Positions 51,401-64,000 of a stretch of DNA of 64,000 nt are shown piece by piece; the stretch's first letter is position 1, and each line of letters begins with the position of its first letter. The DNA is from Cruorifilaria tuberocauda (taxonomy: Eukaryota; Nematoda; Chromadorea; Rhabditida; Onchocercidae). Below the pieces are notes generated by a model, which was not told the DNA's origin, ran no database searches, and worked only from the letters and a program-made list of their open reading frames with translations. The position numbers and the translations under genes were made by a program. The DNA lies in contig JABVXU010000088.1 in NCBI GenBank assembly GCA_013365365.1, positions 1 to 64,000 of the forward strand, read 5' to 3'.

Positions 51401-52460
51401 GCTTTTGTCCGTTAATGTTTCCGTCCCAACGCAAAGAAAACCAATATCATTGGCAGAAAGCTGCAACAAACAATTTATAAACTTAATGATAATAATGTGG
51501 GAGTACAGTATCACTGGAAGATGTCATTTTCAATGAATATTTTATTTCTATATTTTAGCGACATATCTGACGTTATTTACTTCAATACTGATAAAAATCA
51601 TAGCTATGTTTAAGAACAGAAAATAACTATGTCTCTTTAGCTAAGATATGCATATGTCCTATTACTGATTATTCCATCCTCCTAATTCGCTCTTGCAAAT
51701 AAAATGATGTATCTAATTATCTAGCTTATTTTCTAGTCAGATAATGCAAAAATATTGCTGGATGTGTAGTCATTTTTATCAAAGTTCATTATAGTTACAT
51801 AGAACAAAAAATCATACTTTATAATTCCTCAGTAATTTCGATACAACTGTTAAACAAATGGACGTAATATCTTCGTGATCAGCACAGAAACTCATTTCTT
51901 CTTGTCCGAGTCCAACGGTATATTTGCCCTTCTTAACATTGTCAAACTGGAATAAACTTCAAAAAAAAAAAATAAAATTTCTTGCATAATGTTTAAAAAT
52001 CCTTTGAAATATTTCGAAATAAGAACGTATTTGACAAAATCCCGAAACCGCTGAAAGAAAGTGCACTAATTCAATATTATAAAAAATGTTAAATGATGAG
52101 AGAAACAACGAAAAAGGAAAAAAGAACAGAACATCGTTGAACGTATGAATAAAAAAAACATAACAGAAAGAGAAAGTGAGAAAATCAGATAGCAAACAAA
52201 AAGCAATCAGGTAAACAAAAGATCATTTGGTTTTATCAGTACATCTCCTTCCATTTGATAAAATTCACTCCTGAAGTTACTTGATAAAAGGTAGAAATCA
52301 TAAGCACATATTCTTAACATGAATTATAAAAATATTTGTACTAAAAAAATTAAGCTACCGTTTCAAGATCCTTTTGACTTATATACAGTTTCGGAATATA
52401 CAGCTCTATGCCACGTATACCAACTTGATCAGCTAACCATGACTCCCGTTTGGGCCTCAT
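48402..52460 (-). CDS. HMGCS1: Hydroxymethylglutaryl-CoA synthase
   Basis: Ten exons, 473 residues: 52460-52359, 51946-51818, 51460-51259, 51162-51094, 50792-50565, 50425-50278, 50026-49850, 49343-49237, 48861-48727, 48526-48402. It condenses acetyl-CoA with acetoacetyl-CoA to HMG-CoA, the step before HMG-CoA reductase in the mevalonate pathway. The catalytic triad is present: Glu91 in [15 protein letters not shown], Cys123 in NACYGGT, and His256 in FFHCPF. Other family blocks are [40 protein letters not shown] and [10 protein letters not shown], ending in [18 protein letters not shown]. No mitochondrial presequence is visible, so it should be cytosolic. Nematodes lack sterol synthesis, so the product should feed ubiquinone, dolichol and prenylation. 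Intron 7 needs a GC donor (TTG|GCAAGT). The ATG sits 11 nt after a good acceptor, suggesting trans-splicing. Confidence 0.95.
52041..52084 (-). repeat. Duplicated HMG-CoA synthase leader, intronic copy
   Basis: Matches 52461-52504 at 39 of 44 positions. On the minus strand it retains CTTTCAG followed by the same leader bases, but the position of the start codon reads ATT, so it cannot start the protein. Confidence 0.9.
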
Positions 52461-52504
52461 CCCGAAACGGCTGAAAGAAAGCGCACTACGTCAACATTAT
52501 AAAA
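52461..52504 (-). repeat. HMG-CoA synthase leader, genic copy
   Basis: Sequence immediately upstream of the HMG-CoA synthase ATG, including the putative trans-splice acceptor; a second copy lies in intron 1 at 52041-52084. Confidence 0.9.
52470..52473 (-). promoter_or_regulatory. Candidate spliced-leader acceptor of HMG-CoA synthase
   Basis: The minus strand reads GCGCTTTCTTTCAG, then a leader of about 10 nt and the ATG. A pyrimidine tract plus CAG this close to the start is typical of a trans-splice site; no cDNA evidence is available here. Confidence 0.5.
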
Positions 52505-53002
52505 TTTGACGTTAAAAAAAACATCCTATCAAAATAGCTAGTTAAAAAAATTCTTGGGGGATCTACGGATTACTTTTTCACAAACTGTTTGCTGGTACTA
52601 TGAACAAAAAATGTTAATAAAACACAAATTACTAAAATAAAGCTGATTAAACAAATAGATTGTATAATTAAAGAGCTGATAATAATACAACTTCTATTAC
52701 ATGCATGATAAATGAACAAATTTGAAGTAAGAAAATGACAACAAATATGTTGCAAACAAATGAAAAAATTAGAAATGTAAAAATAGAAGCAGCTACGATA
52801 ATCAAAAAAACGAATTATTGGCCAATTGATCCCAAACCTTCGGCTTAAGAAACTTGCAGAAATGAAACTCAAATTATCCTTTCTGCCCCGTCAATCAACA
52901 ATATCTGTTAGATTGCCGCAATTTGAGATTACACCTTGTTACCTGTTTTCGAGAGCAAGCTCTACTCATGTTTGGTAGTTTGTTTAATAGTCTAACTGAT
53001 TG
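52505..53002. other. Divergent promoter region, HMG-CoA synthase and membrane-protein genes
   Basis: About 500 bp between two divergently transcribed genes. The minus-strand open frame 52872-52570 spans it but has no ATG and reads as low-complexity hydrophobic residues, so it is not called. No specific promoter motif recognised. Confidence 0.5.
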
Positions 53003-55487
53003 ATGCTCTCAATCACTGCTGCAACAGAGATCCGTACAACACTCATCTCTTTTCTCGATCTTCAAACTAATCTCTTCAAAACTTTCAGCAACGCCTGTCG
53101 TCTCTTCACATGCAATCACTCTTTTTCCATCCTTTCTACATCGCTCCTTCCCGTTTTCCAACTTTTCTCTATTTTTTTTCATTCTCTCATCTTTCTCACT
53201 TTCATAATCATAATAATCCTCGCAAATCATGTCTATCTTTTCTTATATCCTAGATATTATTCCTCTTATGCAGATATTTTATTATACAATGCCAGTTATT
53301 CAGTAGAACTGAAATCTTGCTCTGACAGAGATAAATTGAAGTACCACTTGGAATTCCTTTCAGTTATCTATGGGAAATATGTAAATAGCGAAATCGAAGG
53401 GAATGTTATGAAATTTTCATTTGATGAATATAGAAGAAACAGAATTAAAGCCTAAAATTTTAATTTTGTTTGTTCCAATTTGAAATTTGATATTTAAATT
53501 GCACAGAATTTCTCCGTGGAGCGCTGAAAAGAAATTGGGAAAAGTAAGGTGCTTTTTATGAAAATTTCATCAGAGTGTCTTTTTAAAAATTGATTTGACA
53601 TTTTTTAAATGATTTGTTCGATTCAATTTAATTTCTTCATTGGTTTAAAAATTTCATATAGCACTTATTTAATTTTAACACTCAAAGAAAATAATGTGAA
53701 GAAAAGTTCCTTCAATGTATATCATTTTTATCAAATAATAAAATCGAGAGTTTTGGATAAAATTAATAAAACAGAGGAATGACCATTAAGTGAAGTGGAC
53801 ACAACTTTGACCAAAGCTCTGAAGTAAACACTAAAGTATGAAAAATAAATGAATTATAACAATAAGATTATTTCAGAGAAAACGAAATGTATGAAGTTCG
53901 CAATTAGAGTTTTTTTGAAATTTTATTTAATCGTTTAGGTCTAAGAAGCCACAGAGCAATACAGTTTATGTAGGATTGTTTTTCTAACACCAAATAATTC
54001 CTCAGCATAAGGATTAGTTTAAAATAAGGGATAAATTTCAATAAAATGGTATTTTTTTTCCAAAGTATAGCTTCGTACGGTTGTACTCGTTTACGGCTTT
54101 TATAAAATAAATGTGTTTCAAAATGCGATTTGGTACGAATTTCATTGCAATCATTTCTTATAATTTTGTGATTTAATTCCATGTTTTGCCTTCTTATTGC
54201 TGAGAATTGTTGAAAATTTAGCTTAATTCAGGTATTGCACTGTTTCTCATAACAGTTCTGGCTATCAGTGGAAACGATTGCACAAGTTTGGATATTGCCC
54301 TTGCATTTGCAAAATATACAGGGGCACTATTTACTTTCGAAGAGGCTAATTATTTTTGTTTTCTAATGTAAAACGATGAATTTGAAAGTATTCATAAAAT
54401 GTAAGTTTAATTGAAGTGAATTTTTGCGTAATTTAGGTAGTTGAAGTGATGTCTGATGTTGACAAACCATTGAATGATATCGTGGATGCATTGCGACTTT
54501 CGCCGCTTGTAATATCTATGGCGAACGAATTTGCCTTTAATATTTCTACAACATTGAAGTGAATTTTTATTTTATAAACTTCAATTTAAGTGATAATTTT
54601 GAGAACACGGAAAAATGTATTAAGAATTTATGAGAGCAATATATTATTAAAGTAAATTGAGAAGGAAAGTTTTGCTCAAAGTCAACTAATCTTATTGATA
54701 AATACAATATGAATAATTCTGGTTGAATTTTGAAGAGAGGAAAATAAGGACTTTTGTCGCGATAAAGATTTCATACCATTTTATTTAAATAATTTATTCA
54801 TAAATAAATTTACATTACAATATAAATTTTTATATACGTCTAATTTTGTGCTACAAATTTAATTGTTCAAGTTAACTTTTACTTTTCAAGATCTATAAAA
54901 CGCAGTTATCATTTTTTTTACAAATCTGAATTATGAAAATTATAAAACCAAATTTTTTGATTTTATTCTAGAAAGATAGCATTTGAACTTGTCATATTCG
55001 GCTATCTTATTCCTTCAGTAGTCATCATTTTGGTAACTATTCTTACGTGTTGGTATATACGTGAAGAAATTCGTAACCTTTATCCAATGCTTGTGCCGGT
55101 TTGTTAATAAACTTGTTTAGTTAGGTAAAGAAAAAAAAATTGCTGCAATGGTATGATTGATCATTTCCAAAACAGCACTTTGAATCAATGAACTTCACCT
55201 TTTGACTTAATGAACGTTCACGAATATCCGAAGTAAAAGTGTGAATAAGTGTTAAATAAAAGTAAATCGCGAGTAAAAGATAAAAATATTGATTATATGT
55301 TCACAAATTTTTTGTCGCTTTGAAAAATAAAATTTAATTAAAATTTCAAAAATTTCAGTTCCCTGTTGCAAAGAAGGCATGTGACCAGTTTCTTCAGCAA
55401 ATGGACAAAGAACTTATCAAGAAATTGAAGAAGAAACAAGAAGAAATGACGAAAAGTACGACTGTAACTGAGACTCAAGATACTTGA
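53003..55487 (+). CDS. Predicted two-pass membrane protein, family unknown
   Basis: Tentative model: 53003-53404, 54437-54558, 54972-55098, 55359-55487, about 259 residues, in frame. Exon 1 encodes a long hydrophobic stretch (HSLIFLTFIIIIILA) and then a polar loop (SVELKSCSDRDKLKYHLE). Exon 2 gives VVEVMSDVDKPLNDIVDALR with an NIS glycosylation site. Exon 3 has a second span (GYLIPSVVIILVTILTCWYI), and exon 4 a Lys/Glu-rich helical tail (QQMDKELIKKLKKKQEEM). This suggests short cytoplasmic ends with one outer loop; the topology is inferred. The last three exons are well defined by splice signals. Exon 1 is less sure: its first 230 bp also carry an open frame on the other strand (53230-53009), and its donor could be at 53380 instead. 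A further open segment at 54233-54370 (IALFLITVLAISGNDC) does not fit the phases and may be an alternative exon. Confidence 0.55.
54588..54609 (+). repeat. 22-bp exact repeat, copy 1
   Basis: In the intron after exon 2 of the two-pass membrane gene, 26 bp past the TGA that would be used if that intron were retained. Identical to 55543-55564. Confidence 0.9.
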
Positions 55488-55542
55488 AAAATATAAGGCC
55501 GTTTGTATCATCAAACCTTTCCATATTAAAATAACCCCTTTG

Positions 55543-55564
55543 AAGTGATAATTTTGAGAACACG
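55543..55564 (+). repeat. 22-bp exact repeat, copy 2
   Basis: In the presumed 3' UTR, 56 bp after the stop codon at 55487; identical to 54588-54609. Confidence 0.9.
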
Positions 55565-58500
55565 AAAAGATTTCAATTTTCCTTCTCATGTCTAATAATA
55601 GAAATCGATAACTCGTTCCTTCTAATTGACCTCCTATAATTGTAATTTAAACTCTATTAAGCTAACTCTTTAAATGAAGCAAGTTCCAAATATCACTTCT
55701 GTTCAATTGCAGCACTTAAATGATACGTATCTCTGATCCATCATACCATATCGTGTGCTTGAAAATGAAATTTTAGTTAATCTCCTTTTGAATAACTGCA
55801 CGAATGATTGGCATAATTTTCTCGGAATATTTTTGCTTCGTGCAAAACATTTACTCTTGAACAATTTTTATGGTTTTAAAAAACTCTTTATGATAAGATC
55901 CAAATTCTTATTTGCATAGCAAATGGTTTTCTCCATTTGGTGAATTTTCCAAAATAACACTCTTAAATTATTCGTTAAATAAATCTTATCTGAGGATTAG
56001 CATCCTGCATACTTGGCTTGATACCTTTTCTTTCCTAAAGGATTTTTGCAACATCGAAGTGAACTCGAATTTTCTATTTTAAACGAAAAAGTGAAATAAT
56101 GGAGAAAGAGGTCGAAACGAATTAATTTTGAATAATACGAGTAGTGAAATTAAGCTATGAAAGCATTTTTCCTCGTCAAAGGAAATAAAATCGAAAACTT
56201 CATAATTTAGCGTTATCCAACAAATGCGAAATCTCCTAAAAAGTGAAATTTTTGTCGTTGCTTTCAACATGAAACAGTGAGACTTGTCATTATTTTGTGT
56301 TAACAAAGTTTAAAAAACATCACTTACGTAACGTAACGTAAGGCACGTATCAATTATCATTTGCGACTATTTATGAATGCGTAATAAGGCATGGCAGTGA
56401 AATTTATCTGCTCGGAATGAAACCAGAAAAAAATATAATTATCATCATATTATCATTACCTTTCGCATTTGATATCAACTGATAAATGTCATTTTATATT
56501 GTCATGAACTATAGAATGTGTCGATACGAAAGATTGAAAAACTATTGGTAAATGTTGGATAAATTGCTTGGTTGATGACAGACAATGAATAGCATCATTT
56601 CATCCATCATCTTATATCTGAGAAAATCGCGTCATGTTGAATAGAATAGCCTGAGAAACTTCTCTTACAATGACCGGTAAATGAAGGAATTAGCTGAAAT
56701 TGAAATGAATCTTTTCCGTTTGTGAATTAAATTTCAGCAATATTCTCTCAGCAAATATTTCAATATTTCGAGAAGAAAAAATTATTGAAATTTAAATGTA
56801 ATAATGGAAATTTTAGAAATCTTCACTTTTAATTTTCTTTTATTAAATGGTCTTAACTAAAGGGAGAAATTTCTTTCTTCACTTCATTTATTTTCTTTTT
56901 CACATTTTTCACAGAAAAATAATCACATTTTTCTTTAGTACACTTTCTTTTCATATTGAATAGGTAAAAGGAAGGAAAATATTTTAATGCTGTTTGTTGT
57001 AGAACAGCTTATTCAACAAATGCATTTAAGCTTTACACTTTTACTTCCTTCCTGTATACAATTTACCTTTCTTTTTTCCTTTTTTTTTTCTGTTCTGTTA
57101 AATCGATACGAATGAATAGAGTAAAATTAGCCGAAATTATTTTTGTTAGAATATTAAATTGTTGTGAATAAGGTGAAAAGGAGAATTGCCCTATGCTTCA
57201 ATAAGTTCAATCAAAAATTTTTCCTTTGCAAAAGTATATGCCACTTTGTGGTTATCAAACTTTCCACTTTCATAATGGTTTCTTATGAATTGAACTAACC
57301 TCACTGTGTAGTTAATCCAAGTTAGAAGAAAAATATTTCTTTTCCCCTTAAATTTCATTATGATCGTTTTTTACCTTTTTCAAAGATATTTTTTACGTAT
57401 GAATCCTTCGAATGATATTAAACTCAATTTTAATTATAATTCTTTTCAAGTCACTTGCGGAACTTTATCATTTGTCAAAATTTCCGCTGAATTGAGTTTG
57501 TAAAATTGCTAACTTTTAAGTAAACTTCTCTTTTTTAATTCTTTCCAGAATTGAAATTGGCGAAGATAATCGTGTTTCATTTGGAAATTGAAATGCTGCT
57601 TATTGTTAATTGTTATCACTTATCAGTTAAATTGGTAAAATGCGCATTCCTTGCTTCATTTTACCTTTAAGTTTCTTTCTTTTTTTCGAATAACAAATAA
57701 CAAATATCATAGACAATGATCTAATTTCTAAGATTAAAATTCCGTTTTTAGTTATTTTGCAGATGCCTTGCGGTACACAGATTCTTTGTGATTCGAATGA
57801 TCAGAAAAAACAAAACATAAGACTCAATCAACGATCCCTTCGTTAAGAAATTAATTCTTACTATTTTGCCCTCTGATATTTGCTCAAAGAAAGCTAGAAG
57901 AGAGAGAGAGAGAGAGAGGGAGGGAAGAAAAAAAATAAAAAAAAATGATGAATAAAACATATTCAGTAGATTCATTGCAGTATTGGAAAATTTTTTAAAT
58001 TTTAAGAATAACAATAGCTAAATTTCAAATTTCGATTTATCATAGCTTGAATAGGTGCTTGCTAATATTGAAGAATGACTGGAATGATTGGTGATTATCC
58101 TGTAACCCATAATATCCGATGTAGTGTAACCGTCACTTAATCCCTCACATTTATTTCCCAACCTATAATTTCCACGGAGCATTCTGCTACATAACAGTTT
58201 TGATTCTCGTTTTCTCCTATTTTTCCATGAATTTTAATAATCCTAACAAAGTGATATTCCATTTTAATCGATAATTATACCTAATGTATTATTAAGTGTT
58301 AGCAAAATTGACTGCGTTTGTATTTGTATCAAATGGAATCGAACAGATTTTTTAACAGTGATAGAAATTTTGCTCTGGAAAAATAAAATTTGAAAAAACA
58401 GAAAAAACTTTTAACGGAAATGAATCAAAGATTGTCATTCAAAATCATACAATTATCTTTCACATGTTTTATTATAGTGCTTAGATGATGCACGATCAGT

Positions 58501-61500
58501 AAGATTATTACTTTGTCATAGTAATAGTGGTAGTAATATTGTGAAAAAATAGTAATAGTTATTGTGAATTCCATGAGGAAAAATTAAAGCTACTTATTAT
58601 TATTATTATCAACTTGATTGTGATGAAATGATAAAAACTGATTATTGTTATCATAACTGCTGCCATTGATCAATCGTTATTACAATTAATTGATGAAATC
58701 ATTATTTGTTTGTTGTTATTGTATTAATGATCAATGATAACTGATAGCATTGCTGAAGAAAGCAAAGAGTAATTTCTAAATTTAGCTTTCGCCATGAAAT
58801 GATGATCGAGAAAGGGCAGAGGCGAAAGTGAGAAAAAGATGAGAAATGAATAAGATGAAATGAGAGGACAATTCAATGATTTTTGTTTGTTTCTTTCATC
58901 GACTGCTCTGAAAGATTGGAAGATCTTACTTTCATTTCTTGAAGTCCTTCATTCCTTTAACTTCCAGTATTACCAACGAAAGCTTAACGAGCCTGGACCA
59001 ACAGTTCATCATTGTTGATTTTACTATCTCAGCATGTGCTTTTGAATAATTTGATTCATAGATAGACTTCATCATGCCATCTTTCTTTTCACAAATTTGA
59101 TTAACATTTGCATAACAAATTTGCCTCATTCATCGTCATCCATCGTCACAAACATCGACCGTCTCCAGTAACTTTAAGTGAACGATTTCATTACAGATCA
59201 TGCTAATGATTACTTGTTAGCTGGCTATTCGACGTCTGATACCACTTCGGTAATCTTCGCTTTCATGTAAGTTCAACTATTATTCGGAGGGTAGGGATAT
59301 CGCTGAAATCGATTGATTTGTACCATGATTATAAATATTGCCATGATTGATAAGTACAAGAATGCCATTCATATCAGCTTAAATTATCAGTCTTGATATT
59401 ATAATTAAAGCTTTTGAGATATATCATTTAAATCATCATTTCTATTTTAATTATTAGAATGATTATTCTTATCAAAAACCAAAAATTTTTTGTCTTTCTT
59501 TGTTTTTTCAGTATGTTACTAATTAAAATAATTTGATAATTTGTTCCATTGTTTTTATAAATTTATTTGAAAACTCTAAATGTTTAAAAGATGAAAGAGT
59601 AAACAAATGATCTTATCAAAATTTAATTTATATTTAATCTGTGAAAAATAAATATGAAAAGATTAAGCAAAGTTAAGTTTAGATGAAAGAAAGAAAAACT
59701 TTGGTAGATAGATATTTTTGTTTGCAAAGTCAGTTTTGCAGGAAGCGATCTGTGCAATTGTCTCAAATGCTATTTCAGCTTCTACTAAGCATTAATAAAA
59801 TTAACTTTTTCTTCGTGGTAATTTTTAATCCTTTTTCACTGCTCTCTAAGTTAGTAATTATTAATATTTAGGTTAATAATTAACAATTTCGCTTTTTTAA
59901 TCCAATATAATTATGCAAATGTTGCCTAAAATAATGACAAGACTTCGATGACAATTTTCATGATAATGATCGGTCAATTACTGAAATTTATTATTATAGT
60001 ATGACGATAATTTCAGGTTTTAATTAGAACTTAAGAAATAAAATTTCTAAATGCTCACTAAATATATCGTATGCTGACATGTGAACTAAATTTTAATCAA
60101 GTTAGTTAACCATCTCAGTTTTTTTTGTTCTTTTCTTGTAGATTATTAATTTGCTCAAATTTTTTACTTGATATTTTAATTAAGTTATTTAACACAAGTT
60201 TTAGTCGTTTAAATTTTGTTCGGAATTGATTCGATGTATGAATGACACTTTTTGCGAGCCGTGAAAGTGAGAGACAGTTGTTGCGAATGAATCGCAACTG
60301 TTCCTTCAAATCATCTTAGCTAATTCCGCCAGATTGTTAGTTTTTTGTTCTTGTCTTTCCCAAAAATTTTCATAGAGATAACCTGCAAAAACCTTAGTTT
60401 AATAAATTCTCTTTCAGCTGCCTCTCAGCAAGAAAATTTCAATTTTCAGCGAAAATTGAAAATCTTGTGATAAGACCTTCAAAATCTCTTCAGTCTATAT
60501 TTATTCAAAGCTAACTCTTACCAGCATATCGACAAATTTATCATTTATCAATATATCAAAATTTTCAAATTTCCGGAAATTAGTCACAATCCATATTTTT
60601 ATTTTAATTAAAGAAAGCTTTCTCGAAAAATACTAATTATTACTGCACATAATTAATTTCACTGTACATCAAATTATTAATCAGTTCTTCTGGTGAAAAT
60701 TGCGTATATAAAGTTTAAGGTTGAAAACCATATTTACTTTTCATGTTAGTACTAGCATGATAAAATTAAGAACTAAGAATTAAAACTTTCAAAAGCAGAA
60801 CTAATTAACAGATTAGTTAACGAAATATTACCGATTTTTTCAAGAAAGCATTGAAAATTGAACAGATTGGTTTTATTTTATTTGCATATAATATAACATT
60901 TCGATAAAATAACTTTTCGAAGATCATTTTTCACATTATACTCTTTACAATGAAAATTGAAAGAAAAGTTTATGTTACAGCTAAATTTGCATATTTGAAG
61001 AGTTAAAAACAAATATCAATGCTTAAATCTGAGAGTAGAAATTTTCGAAAATGAATTTGTAAAAGTTTGCGTACAATCTAAGAAATTTAATAGATTGGGA
61101 GATTAAAAAAATAAAAGTAAATAGATTTACAACAAATATTTAATAGATCAAAAAATAAATTTCGATTAGGAAAAGCAAGGTAAAGCTTAACAGTCGATCT
61201 ATCACTATAGATTTGTGTCACTCATTTGACAATGTCCAATAATAACAACGAGTGATTTGAGGTACTTACAAGGACAGCACGAATTCCTATAAGTTCTGAT
61301 TTACCAGATTGCATATGAAATACCATTGTAATCACAGGTAAAATGTTCATCGCAATTTAATGTGCACAAATTTTTTTGAAATCATAAATCAAGGATAGAT
61401 ATTAATTATTCACAATTAACATTGTATCTTCGAAAAGGAGGAAGCAATTTCATTTAATTTTAGCTTTCGTTTTAATTTCAAACTTGAAATTTCTTTGTAC

Positions 61501-64000
61501 CAAAGAATTCCTCAACTTAGAATATTTCTTCTCATTTATATTAAATTTCTAATTATTTGAAAAGTGCCAAGCAATTCTAATTTTGTTTTCTTTCCATTCC
61601 TCTTAATCACTTCTTATCAATAACTGTGATTAACTTCTGTACAAGCAGATATCTACTCGTCCATCTGATCCATCTGACGTTGATATGATTGCAAGTGTTA
61701 TTGGCCAGTGTTAATGGAAGTAATATAATTACTGATAATCAGAAATATATTTTTGATTGGGGTGAAAGGCGAAGATCGGAGAGAAAAGTTCAATCTACGA
61801 TGAACAATTCACCACTAGTACATTAGCTATGAGAGACATCACTGATCTGAGCTAACCATATGACCGCAAACTTCCTATTTATCTCTGATAAGCATATTGA
61901 TTAATCGGTTGAAAGAAATAGCAATCGATCAAACAGTCAAATTTTTCTTTTCAACTTGTTCTTTAACTAAGTCTTTAAAATTTCTCATTCTTTAATTCAT
62001 CATAAATGCTTTTCGTTGTTTACCATCTTTGCATCATTTGCTTATCAACTATGGGGATAAAATTTGATTAACTTATACTTAAATACTGAAAAAAGAACTA
62101 ATTCCATGTTGTTATTGTCTTTTAGATAAAACTAACTCTGTAAGTTATGAATTCGAATCAAACTGCAAAAATTTAACGAAGCTAATTTTCTCGTTTTTTT
62201 TGCTAATTTCAAATTACTCAAAAGTTTTATAAACGTCTAAACGACATTTTATGATTTCTTCCTGCAATCCTTCGATTAATTCAGATTGTTTTGTTTATTT
62301 TTATACGCTTAAAACATTGAAATTCTTTTTCTATCCTAAAATCAAACAATTTTAAAGAATAACGTCAAATTGACGAAAATTTCTAATTCTATAAATTGTG
62401 CAATTCCCTGTAAATTGGAGTTAATTCTTTCATGAAATTACTTTAGTAATGCAAATTTGAAAGCATGTAATAAAAAAATATCATCTTGAATATCACGTTT
62501 CATATAATAATAAGCTACAATGAATAAGTTTTATTGTAAAGTTAGAATGCCATTCGAGATTTCTCGAGCATTTAATTCTCCGGTTTTTCGCAATTGTTTG
62601 TTCAACTACATATCGAATAATTTCAAAAAAGGCACAACGTTCCAATGGTAAAGTTTCCATTTACTGGTGAACTTTAACCTTTTAGTCAATCTGAAAAGAA
62701 AACAATAGAAGTAATTTGCTCTGTGATATTAGCTAAAACATATGTAGGAATACTATTTCATTGATGACTAAAATTGAAGCTAAAATGGGAAAAAAGAAGA
62801 GACAAAGTTACTTTTACTAAGCAAGAAGTAATAATAAAATATTTTCACTCCAAGCTAACCTTTATAATTGACGTCTATAACTAATGACGAATTTCTCTTT
62901 TAAAGAATTTAAATGAATGAAAGGTTCAATGTTCCAAAGAGAAAAAGAGAAATGAGAAGATGAAGGAAGATAAATTGTTATTCATTAAAAATGGGCATTT
63001 GATGAAAACAATATTCCTTTTCAATCATTTCAAACGTACGTTCCCTTTAATAGCTAACCCTATATATATCCGTTCCGGTTTGTGTCTTTCTTAATATATC
63101 CAGAAAATTTCAATTTAATTAAAATTTGTTGAAGTCAGAAGAAGAGAAGCCTATTAGTTATACGTCAAGCGTACGGTAGATATTCATTGCTTTTCTTTGA
63201 TATATTTTAGTTATCTATTATTGCCCCTCGTAGTTGGGACTCTTTCCATTTAAAAAAACAAAAACTTTTATAATTTCTTTGATTTCCATTTAATCTATTC
63301 ATTCATCCATTCAACAACATCGATAGATTGCTAATTGAATCACCTGTGTTAAAGTCAAAGGTCAATTGGAGATAAGAATGAATATAATGGATTAAGAGGA
63401 ATTGAAATTAGAGCCATAGCTAAGGAAGTAGGAAGCAATGAAAGATTGTATTAATGTCTCGTATTACGTGTAAAGCACTGGACGGTGCAAATTACACGGA
63501 TATTTATTCATCTGTTTATCAGTGAACTTCTCTATTGTTACCAGTCTCTCGTTTATGGCTCACTAATTTCATTTTTCATATTTTCATAGATTTATTTGAT
63601 GACGCGTTTTGGCTTTTTTCTTCATTTCCTTTTCACGCATACTTTCTCCATTTCATTCCTCCCTGATAACCTTTTTTCCTTCCTCTCTTTTGTTGTGTCT
63701 AAGAAAGTTTTATCTTTCATTTACCTTGCTTTTTAGACATTAAAATTACTGTCAAAAAGCATGAGGTACAGTAACGAGTAACGTGATCCTTCGGTATTCA
63801 TATATAATATCATTTATTCATTAAATTGCTATTAAAATTATCTTGCACTTATTATTATATATTTCGCAGTATATAAAATTTCTGTATATCAGTTAACTAA
63901 TACTATTTATTTTAATTTACGGTTCATGAGAATGAGAATTGTATGCAACATTATATTGTTAATCAACCTTTTATCTTAATATTAACAGTAATAAATATCA
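55565..64000. other. Gene-poor right end
   Basis: About 8.4 kb of AT-rich sequence. No exon series or family motif was found on either strand. The best isolated frame is minus 59129-58932 (65 codons, true ATG, MRQICYANVNQICEKK), too short and unsupported to call. Minus 60309-60115 is Lys/Asn-rich with no ATG. No RNA gene seen. Confidence 0.5.
57898..57920. repeat. GA microsatellite
   Basis: Nearly uninterrupted (AG)n run followed by a purine-rich tail, in the gene-poor right end. Confidence 0.9.

Noticed and set aside
52570..52872. 100-codon multi-pass membrane frame on the minus strand
   Set aside because: No ATG, low-complexity F/I/L/S composition typical of T-rich DNA, and it occupies the promoter between two divergent genes.
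54233..54370. Extra exon of the two-pass membrane gene (IALFLITVLAISGNDC)
   Set aside because: It has a good acceptor but no donor whose phase fits the following exon, so it was left out; an alternative terminal exon remains possible.
58932..59129. 65-codon ATG-started frame on the minus strand
   Set aside because: Isolated, short, with no splice partners or motif; chance frames of this length are expected in 64 kb.
60115..60309. Lys/Asn-rich helical frame on the minus strand
   Set aside because: Starts with TTG and has the composition of A-rich DNA.
1..64000. CRISPR arrays, bacterial operons, prophage, tRNA or rRNA genes
   Set aside because: No regularly spaced repeats, no recognisable structural RNA, and the intron-rich animal genes exclude a bacterial source.

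Overview
The window looks like nuclear DNA of a parasitic nematode, most likely filarial or a close spirurid relative. It is very AT-rich, genes are cut into many short exons, and most introns end in a nematode-type TTTTCAG acceptor. The protein families are animal ones. The species is not determined. All gene models were built by hand from splice signals, reading-frame phase and remembered family alignments. Two genes have short 5' leaders behind a strong acceptor, which suggests spliced-leader trans-splicing.

Layout, left to right. Minus strand 496-4543: CFAP36/CCDC104 orthologue, a BART-like ciliary protein. Minus 8107-11606: a secreted mosaic protein of six 4-cysteine modules, a Thr/Ser/Glu-rich stalk and a C-type lectin domain; I recognise no named family. 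Minus 13889-28071: a compact Jagged/Serrate-type Notch ligand with signal peptide, MNNL, DSL, four EGF repeats (the first two of DOS type), a Jagged-type cysteine-rich region, one membrane span and a cytoplasmic tail. Plus 32243-35368: a divergent UBF-like HMG-box protein, divergently placed to the ligand gene. Plus 35734 to about 36960: a block of broken reading frames, possibly an old retroelement. Plus 45261-47431: an MPPED1/2 metallophosphodiesterase. Minus 48402-52460: HMG-CoA synthase. Plus 53003-55487: a predicted two-pass membrane protein of unknown family. The rest (about 4.5-8.1, 11.6-13.9, 28.1-32.2, 37-45 and 55.6-64 kb) shows no convincing gene.

The genes do not form an operon or one pathway; this is ordinary mixed chromosomal content. 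The standout is the Jagged-type ligand: its DOS-type EGF pair and Jagged cysteine-rich region are features that, to my knowledge, the Caenorhabditis elegans DSL ligands lack. Next are the phase-1 exon-shuffled lectin mosaic, three introns that only join correctly with GC-AG splicing, an MPPED enzyme that keeps the histidine mammals replaced by glycine, and several local duplications that copied intron, promoter or 5' leader sequence.
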